From Apiotrichum sp. Y4204 (lineage: Eukaryota > Basidiomycota > Tremellomycetes > Trichosporonales > Trichosporonaceae), in the NCBI GenBank assembly GCA_025531455.1, contig JAMYHL010000046.1, positions 62,001 to 126,000 of the forward strand: DNA of 64,000 bases, in the 5' to 3' direction. Under the pieces are notes generated by a model. That model had not been told where the DNA came from and did no database searches. It saw only the letters and a program-made list of their open reading frames with translations. Position numbers and translations under genes: made by a program. Positions 56,919 through 64,000 of the stretch are shown piece by piece (position 1 is the first letter of the stretch; each line of letters opens with the position of its first letter).

Positions 56919-59428
56919 CGAGAGAGTCATGCATCAAGCGAGATACTGGCCACTGGCGGAGGGAGCTCCGTCGCAAGACGTCTGTCATGGGTGGAGTGCA
57001 GAAAGCCTTTGTAAAGGGACGATGTTGCAGAGACATCAAAGCGGTTGTGGAGTTTGAAGATGACACAGATACACAAACAAGGTATTGTTTCCGAGACATA
57101 GAAGCTGGAGCAGGAGGTACTGTTTGTACAGTACAAATGGCTTCTGCTTCCCCTCGATGATTATCAGCTCTCGGTCAGTCGGAGAACATGTCACGAGTCG
57201 TCGGGCATCCGACTTCCCAGTGCTCGAAAGGCCCTGGGCAAGCAAACATTGCGACGCAGGGCGTATTGAAGGGTAACCGTGTCACGCAAGATCCATGTCG
57301 ACTGGGGTACGCCGTCTGGCTGCTGGGCTCCCAAAGCTGTCTGCCCACTCACATGAGCGCTGGACTCGGAAAAATGCTAGCCTCTTGGTTTCATCCCCAC
57401 ACGATGCATGTTCCAGCTGATCTTGACGATTGTTTGAGTGTCAATCATGATTCTTGTTCGTTGTTCGGTGCCCATGATCCCCGTATACCTGTCGCAACGG
57501 CCAGATCCTTGACAGTCCCGAACCCTTCATGTGCGTTTTGCGTGCCGCAGGGTGCTGCACCGAGGCACCCATTCCCGGAAAGGCAATTTGACAATGGTTA
57601 GAGTTCAATGCGAGCGCAAGGCGGGATAGAACTGATGCGGCAGCTCTGCGGCTGTACGAACTGTCCGAAATTGTCGGTCGCAGGCTGCTCCGAGGACAGC
57701 GGCTGTACTCTGTCGCCCGAAACCTAGCAAACACATATCTGGTGCTGTAGAAACAGCATTGATATTCGTTTCGTCGCCAGACAAACAGTCCGTTGATGAT
57801 GGGGGATTATTTTGCTCTCTTTGCCGGCGAATGGAGTACGTGTTCCCGCGACGGTGGGTTTACGGCTGTTGTTCCGGTCGCGAGCAGACCCAATGCAGGG
57901 TCAGCGCTTCCCTTGGCGGCCCGGTGCCTAGCGCTTTGCTGGTATGTTATCCTGCTTTCTCCTTTCTGGTCAGCCAGGAACCGAACTGTGAGCGGGTCAA
58001 AGGTTGGCTAGGCGGGAGTGCGAGTTTCCAGCCTTCGATGCATGTATGTTGGCCTGCATGGCCTGCTGTAGTATCACAAAAACATCCGCGAGCCGCTCAT
58101 CTGGAACGCGGCACTGGGCAGTGGGCAGGGGAACGGCGTACCTCTTTCCGTTCCTTTCCACAGCGATCAGCCGGTGGGCAGCGGTTGGCGGAGTGGGCTC
58201 ATGCCTTTGGGGTCAGGAGGCGAGCGACTAAGGACAGGAGGGTGCCTCACTCGCCCCGGGATACGATACAATGACTGTGTGTTGGCGGCGCCCATGGATG
58301 ATAGAGATAGATCGCAGGGAGCGCGCGTCGACGCTCGACAGTCGCTAGACGCGTTTTGCGACCTGATAAGTGTTCGAGGGTTGGGGACTCTGACCTCTGG
58401 CGCAGGAAGCCACCCACATCCTGAGTTCGTACTGTGGCTTCGCTGGTGCGTGACAGCGTGCAGCACACTGGATACCTGATGTCGGGAGGACCAAGGTATG
58501 TCCAGGAGCTGTTCGTTCCAATCATGTGCACTCTTTGCCTTGAGACTAGCCTTTCCGGGATCCAGCTCCCGCTGAGAGTCTGTGCTGACGGTTCACCGGG
58601 CCGCATACTTGGCGCATGTGGTCAGTGGGTTGCCACTCCACACGGGAGTGCTTTTTACCAGACGACCGCGGCTCGGTGACGACATGTAGCATTCCCTCTC
58701 TGTGCAGCGGACCGGGGCTGGATAAAGGCACGGGCTCGGTACCGATGCAGGAGTGCCGAAGCTTTTGAGCGGCCGTCTTGGAATCTGCGCTTGGGAGGCA
58801 AGGACTCTTGCAAGGCAGAGAGATGCTGGCCGAGACAACAGAGTTTAGAGGACCGGAATTGGAAAGCTTGGTCGGCGGGGAACTGCCAACTTGAAACGTT
58901 GATAACGGCATGCAAACCTGCTCCCTTATGGCATCCTAGGAGCTTTTGGATAAGTCAGCTGTCGTCAAGGCCACCGCGAGAAGAGCACGAGGACTGGAGT
59001 CGGCGCTCACAGGGCTTCGGTACAAGGTCTCAGGACGAAGCACGTAACCTGCCAAAAGGTTGAACCTACAAGGGACCGGCGTGCCGGCAGCGCACCCGCT
59101 GGTGCAGAGGTGCCGGGAAAGAGCGGTACGAGGTGTGTTGCCTCCTCCCAACCGCACACTGCATTGCGACGCTGTATTGTGAGCGCAAACAGCTCGACAA
59201 CAGTCTGGGGGCGAGCGTCCAGAGAGGGTAGACGGGAGCGAGGCATAGATGCTCCGGGCGACAACTTTCGCACCCCCACGACAAGAATCAGTCCTCTTGT
59301 CGTCGTTTCGTCTCATTCCTTCAGCATTGCTCACTTGCTCACATCCTTGGTCGCTACTGTCTGGTGGCTCCTCGCTATCTCTGCCTCGGTAGACTCCATC
59401 TCGCTAACCCTGTCGCCAGCAGGCTGGA
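56919..59428. other. Long intergenic region
   Basis: About 2.5 kb between the tRNA and the coiled-coil gene. Open frames are short or compositionally odd. The final part is presumably the promoter and leader of the next gene. No other RNA gene is recognised. Confidence 0.45.
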
Positions 59429-62141
59429 ATGGGTCTGTGGCGACACAGTCGCCTGTCCATCGAACTTGAGAGTCCCCGCCAAACGCCACTCAAGTTTCCC
59501 GATTCCCCATACTCGTCCTTGTCTACCATGCCCGACATTAGCAGCTCGAGCGCGGGGCGGCGCCGGACCACGCTCGCGCCACAGTTTGTCCCACTCAACA
59601 CCTCGAGCTCACAGGCCTCCCCGGCAGTTTGTGAGTTCCTTCTTAGAAACTTACGGAAGGCTGACGGCCACAGCGAAGCGCAAGTCATTCACCAGTCTCT
59701 TCCGCTCGTGGCGGCGCGACGACTCAAACTCGAACACGCACGTCCGCCCTGCGCCACCCATTCCGCAGACGCGCCATGCCGAGCGCGCCGAGCGCACGGG
59801 ATCCATACATTCGTCCGCGGTGCCCCCGTCGCCGACAAGCAGCGTTTTCAGCACACAAACCGCGCCGGCGATGCGGTTCCCGGGACCAGGCGTGTGTTCG
59901 ACCCTCCCGCCACCGCGGTTCAACCCGGCACAGGGCCCCTCGCGCGCGGCGCCGCGCGGAAACCCCGGATACCCACATTCACCGTCCACCTCGAGCCTCG
60001 TCGAGCACCGCCCGCCGCTCGTCATCTCCGCGCCTATCCCTGGCGTTGGCGATGTCCCCGCCCACTACCGCTTCCGCGGCGAGGGCGTGTCCCCCGTCCA
60101 GGAGGTGTCCAACCCGCGGATGCCGGAGCAGCCGTCGCCAAACCACCGCCTCTCGACCATGCAGACTGCCCGCGGAAGTGGCAGCCAACCGGCGCTTAAC
60201 TCTGGGCAAGCGGCGGATGCTCGCGTCCCAGAGACGATTCAGACGCACAACCGGACCTCGAGCCACAGCAGCACATACACGCCGGCGCCGCAGCGTCCAC
60301 ACCGCCCCATCGGCGTCGGGCTCGGGGGCACCGCCGCCCCGCCCCCGATGCAAATCAACCCGTCACCGCGCGCCCCGCCCCGCCCGCAGCACCGTAGTTC
60401 GGCGTCGCATGCCTCATCGCAGTTGCACGCCTCGCACACGCACATTCCCGGCGTTCCGGACCGGAACGAGGGCGACGCAGAGTTCATCGACGACACCGAG
60501 GTCGCGGCACTCATCACCGAGGCGCACTTCCCCCCAAAGCAGGACGTGGGTCGCTCCCGCTCCAAGATCCCCATCCCGCCCCGTCCCCGGACCGCAAGCC
60601 TGACGACACGGGCTGCCCCGTCAGCGCCTGAGCCGCAGGCATCAGGTACTAAAGAGAGCTCGAAGGCGAGCCCGGCGAACACCGCGCCCACGGAAGGCCG
60701 CGAGCGGTCGGTTAGCATGGGCCGTCCGTCGTCCCTACTGAGCAACGTCTCGTGGGCGGCGGTCGGCCCATCGACTACCGTGAAGCCCATGCTTTCGGCC
60801 GCACCTGCGACGACATCGACCACGCCCAAGGGCCGTGGCACGTCAATGATCCCCCTCCGCATCGCGCCGGTGAGCACAAGCGACACATACTCGTCGCACA
60901 AGGTCGAGGCGCTCGCCGAGTCGCCAATTGCGACGACTGCTTCCATCCCCGGCTCGGCGTCACCCTCGTCCAGCCCCTCCCCTATTGATATTGTTCCTTC
61001 AACCCGCCCTTTGTCGGTGCGCCCGCGCAGCGTCTACTCGACAACTTTCGGCGAGGGGCCATCCCCCGCCTCGTCCTTCTCGTCTTTCACTGGCGTTGAC
61101 ATGGCGGCCAAAATCGTTGACAGGCCATACACGCCCACGCGCGACCGCGACTCGGCCCTGGAGCTCACGAACGCGCGCCTCCAGGCCGAGCTGGACCACG
61201 CCCGCTCGGAGGCGTCGCTCCGCCCGTCCCGCATGTCCATCAACCGGGTCTCAACCGGCGCAGTGGGTAACGGCCCGCTCAGCTCGCAGGGCCACGGCAG
61301 CCGCACGTCTTACCGCGTCTCGCAGATGACCGTACGCGATGAGCGTCGTTCCGCATCGCCAGAGTCGCCGCGCCCCGACAGCCCCGCTTCCAACAACTCC
61401 ACCGGCCCCGCCCCGGCTTGTGCCGCTAACGATCACTCGGTGCCCGCGCTTCTTGCCGAGATCGAGTCTCTCAAGCAGAAGGGTGCGCGTCTCCAGGCCG
61501 AGCTCTTCGCCGTCCGCTCGCAGGTCAATCTTTACTTCCCACCGACTCCCGCCGAGCTCGCAGAGAAGGAGGCACTGGAAGCGCTCGAGGACCTGGAGGT
61601 TCGCGCGTCGGGCTCCACATCAGCCTCGTCTTCGCCCTCCAAGCGCCGCTCCCGCCCGCGCCACCACTCGCGCACGGGCTCGCCGCAGGACGAGAGCGAC
61701 AGCGCAGCGTCTACGCCCTCGTCGTCCACCTCCGAGACCTGGCCTGTCACCCCGGTGATGAACAACGAGTGGTGCCCGCCCGACGCGCTCGACAGCTCCA
61801 TCTCGAGCGGATACCGGCACAAGATGGGTCTGCAAGGAATGTCGCCTATCCACGACTCGCGCCACTTCCCCATTGCCCCCAAGTCGCGCATCCCCATCGC
61901 GCGCGCAAGCGATGCCGCCGCCCGGCTCCCCAGCATTCCCAGCATGTCGGGCATGTCGGGCGTGTCAGAGCAGCACCCCGCGGACGAGGAGAATCTCCTC
62001 CCGAGCCGCCAATCCAGTGCACCGCCTCCGCGCCCGCCGCGTGCCGCGCGCCGCAGCAACATGCTCACCCTCCCCCCCGGCGCCGCGGACGCTGCGACCC
62101 CCGGCGCAAACCTGCACTCGCACGTCGCCCGCGTCAACTAG
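59429..62141 (+). CDS. Long Pro/Ser-rich protein with two coiled-coil segments, function unknown
   Basis: Exons are 59429-59630 and 59674-62141, giving 889 aa. The start could instead be Met at 59528, which has a better ACCATGC context, giving 856 aa. After the splice the sequence reads SKRKSFTSLFRSWRRDDS, a basic cluster. Most of the protein is Pro/Ser/Ala/Arg-rich and probably disordered, with SIPIPPRPR-type proline motifs that could bind SH3 or WW domains. Two heptad-like segments are visible at about 557-582 (LELTNARLQAELDHARSEA) and about 660-690 (LLAEIESLKQKGARLQAEL). It ends with further PPPRPPR motifs. A scaffold or cytoskeletal/polarity role is only a compositional guess. Confidence 0.7.
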
Positions 62142-63147
62142 TATCTGTACCTGTTATGAATCAAAACGAGAGAGAGGGGGGGGAGAGGCGCACTGTTGAG
62201 AGTGTGCGCATCGGACATTAGTTCTATACTTCTTCCTGTCATTATTTAGGTCATGTCACGCGTATTACACATGAATGTCGGGACAGTACGTCAGGTGGAG
62301 TTGGTTCGCGTTAGCCGCGGAACGTTAGTGTGCTGGAGGAACGCGGCCGACGACGAACTGCTTGCTTGAGAGATGCGGAGATGAATGAGGCGATGTCAAC
62401 GGGCATTGATGGGCGAGTCTGTGCAACGAGCGGCCAAGACCTGGATGGATGAGTGCAAATGTCATGCAGTGCGCAGTGACTGATGGCTGCCGCGCGTCGA
62501 TCGGGCAGTTGACAGTTTACCACTATTGCAACTGACCAAGCTGACCATTCGCGGGCATTCTCGTACAGGAATGCTCAACATGACTCTTCTCGAAGGGATC
62601 CGTATCCTCGGGAATGCGTTTGATATCATCGGACATGAGCGTCTCAACGGCAACTCTCGGCTAGTCGGGTGGCGTTCATCCTGGGCGTTTCTGCGATCTT
62701 GGGCTTGTTCACAAGACGCCCGCCGAAGCCATGTCGCACCACTCTCGGAGTCTCCACCGCGCACGGAGCGCGTCGCGCTAATGATCACGCCTTCGTTATG
62801 AACCAGACGCGTTGCTCCCTTATTGCCCTGGCTGCTTGAGCTTCGGTTGTCGGCATGTCGGGTTATCCGCGGGTCGTCGCTTCGAGTCACTCCGAGGCGC
62901 CGAGACGCAGCCACACATGTCGTCATTCCAGCCCGATATTTCAACTCGCTCGCCCGAGTCCGTCTTGCCCGCCTTCGCGTGCCCACCACCATTCTTTGTC
63001 ATCGAGCGCGATCAACTTTTTCCTCCTACATCTCTGGATTGTTCAATGTTGACTTTACTCATCTCACTTTTTCGAGAGATACGGCCCGGTCGTCACTGAC
63101 GCTGCTCGCTGCTCCCATCAATCTTGGCCCGCCAACACTTCAACACG
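62142..63147. other. Intergenic region
   Basis: About 1 kb between the coiled-coil gene and the oxygenase. No gene is supported. Confidence 0.45.
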
Positions 63148-64000
63148 ATGACCACCACCGACTTTCAGTCAATCCCCGTCCTGGACATGGCGCGGTTGGC
63201 GACGGACCGCGCCGCGTTCCTCGCCGAGCTGCAGCACGCCCTTGTGCACGTCGGCTTTTTCTATGTTGTGAACCACGGTGTGCCCCTCTCACTGATCGAC
63301 ACGACTACGAACAAGGCGATCGAGTTCTTCGACCTCGGCCTCGAGGACAAGCTCGTCGCCGACAAGATCCACTCGCCCACCTTCCTCGGGTACAGCACGC
63401 AGGGAAACGAGATCACAAAGGACAAGAAGGACAACCGCGAGCAGTTTGACTTTGCCAATGAGCTGCCCGAGCTCTGGTCCCCCGGCGGACCCGACTACGA
63501 GCGCCTGACAGGCCCGAATGTGTGGCCCACCGAGGAGGCGGTGCCCGGATTCCGCGACACGATCCTCACCTTCCATGCCGCGGTACAGGATCTTGCTGAG
63601 CGCCTCGTTGACCTTGTGTCCGACTCGCTGGGCCTCGGCCCCAAGACCCTCGCGGACAAGTATGTCGACCCGCAGCAGCAGCACCGCGCCAAGCTCATCA
63701 AGTATCCTGCTGTTGACAAGCTCGCCCCAGGAGACGGAAACCAGGGTGTCGGTCCCCACCGCGACACCGCCAACCTCCTCACTGTGCTCTATCAGGCGAA
63801 CCTTTCTGGGCTCGAGGTGCAGAACCACGCGGGCGAGTGGATCCCCGCGCCGGTCATCCCCGGCTCGTTTGTCATCAACATCGGCACTGGCCTCGAGTAC
63901 CTCGTCGACAATGTTGCCGTCGCGACCACACACCGTGTGCTCAACCCGCCCCCTGGCGCCGGGCCGCGGTACTCGATGGCGTACTTCCACGGCTCGCGCC
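63148..64000 (+). CDS. 2-oxoglutarate/Fe(II)-dependent dioxygenase, isopenicillin-N-synthase-like (3' end cut by window)
   Basis: The frame opens at 63148 and runs without a stop or intron to the window end (284 complete residues). The N-terminal DIOX_N part contains FFYVVNHGVP. The iron ligands are visible as His-x-Asp in GPHRDTANLL and the distal His in TTHRVLNP. The 2-oxoglutarate-binding Arg-x-Ser appears in PRYSMAYF. This places it in the DOXC/IPNS-like family of fungal oxygenases, which hydroxylate or desaturate small molecules. The substrate is unknown. Only a short C-terminal portion should be missing. Confidence 0.88.
   Translation, partial: MTTTDFQSIPVLDMARLATDRAAFLAELQHALVHVGFFYVVNHGVPLSLIDTTTNKAIEFFDLGLEDKLVADKIHSPTFLGYSTQGNEITKDKKDNREQFDFANELPELWSPGGPDYERLTGPNVWPTEEAVPGFRDTILTFHAAVQDLAERLVDLVSDSLGLGPKTLADKYVDPQQQHRAKLIKYPAVDKLAPGDGNQGVGPHRDTANLLTVLYQANLSGLEVQNHAGEWIPAPVIPGSFVINIGTGLEYLVDNVAVATTHRVLNPPPGAGPRYSMAYFHGSR

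Noticed and set aside
1..64000. CRISPR arrays, insertion sequences, transposons, viral genes or a biosynthetic cluster
   Set aside because: I found no regularly spaced repeats, terminal inverted repeats, transposase, integrase or polymerase motifs. The acyltransferase, CoA ligase and oxygenase are far apart without a core synthase.

Overview
The window looks like a chromosomal segment of a GC-rich basidiomycete yeast, most likely Tremellomycetes and probably Trichosporonales (Trichosporon, Cutaneotrichosporon or Vanrija relatives). This is an inference. It rests on many short spliceosomal introns (mostly 35-60 nt, GTGAGT/GTAAGT donors, CTGAC or CTAAC branch points just before the acceptor), strong G/C preference at third codon positions, fungal protein families throughout, and an intron-containing tRNA-Ala. 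There is no operon, insertion sequence, CRISPR array or phage-like structure. Exon coordinates were worked out by hand from splice sites and reading-frame closure; every complete model below closes in frame.

About half of the window is gene-occupied: 23 protein-coding genes (the first and last cut by the window edges), one tRNA, two probable gene remnants and one doubtful small ORF. Left part (1-28.7 kb): METTL7-like methyltransferase, NUDT19-like Nudix hydrolase, zinc alcohol dehydrogenase with a predicted 5-nt microexon, small secreted ricin-B-like lectin, AAAP amino-acid transporter, DUF3224 protein, GPI-anchored surface protein, alpha/beta hydrolase ending in SKL, BTB-like protein, kinase-fold protein without catalytic motifs, secreted cysteine-rich protein with a defensin-like C-terminal segment, low-complexity probable nuclear protein, and an HXXXD acyltransferase. 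Middle (28.7-46 kb): second AAAP transporter with an unusually long, motif-rich intron, a small hypothetical gene, a large HAM1-like protein interrupted by a Gln-rich tract, an aldo/keto reductase fused to a Rid-like domain, and an amino-acid/GABA-type permease. Right part (46-64 kb): Dal5-like MFS transporter, membrane-anchored short-chain dehydrogenase, 4-coumarate-CoA-ligase-like enzyme ending in ARL, tRNA-Ala(AGC), a long coiled-coil/low-complexity protein, and the 5' part of a 2-oxoglutarate/Fe(II) oxygenase.

The genes do not form an obvious biosynthetic cluster. Loose themes are nutrient uptake (two AAAP carriers, an APC permease and an MFS carrier, two of them with GATAAG sites in their promoters), acyl-CoA or peroxisomal metabolism (two proteins with C-terminal peroxisomal signals plus a CoA-type Nudix enzyme) and the cell surface or secretome (lectin, GPI protein, defensin-like protein). 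Intergenic stretches of 1-3.7 kb are unusually long for such a yeast. Several transporter and enzyme genes carry long antisense open frames, which I treat as by-products of codon bias.
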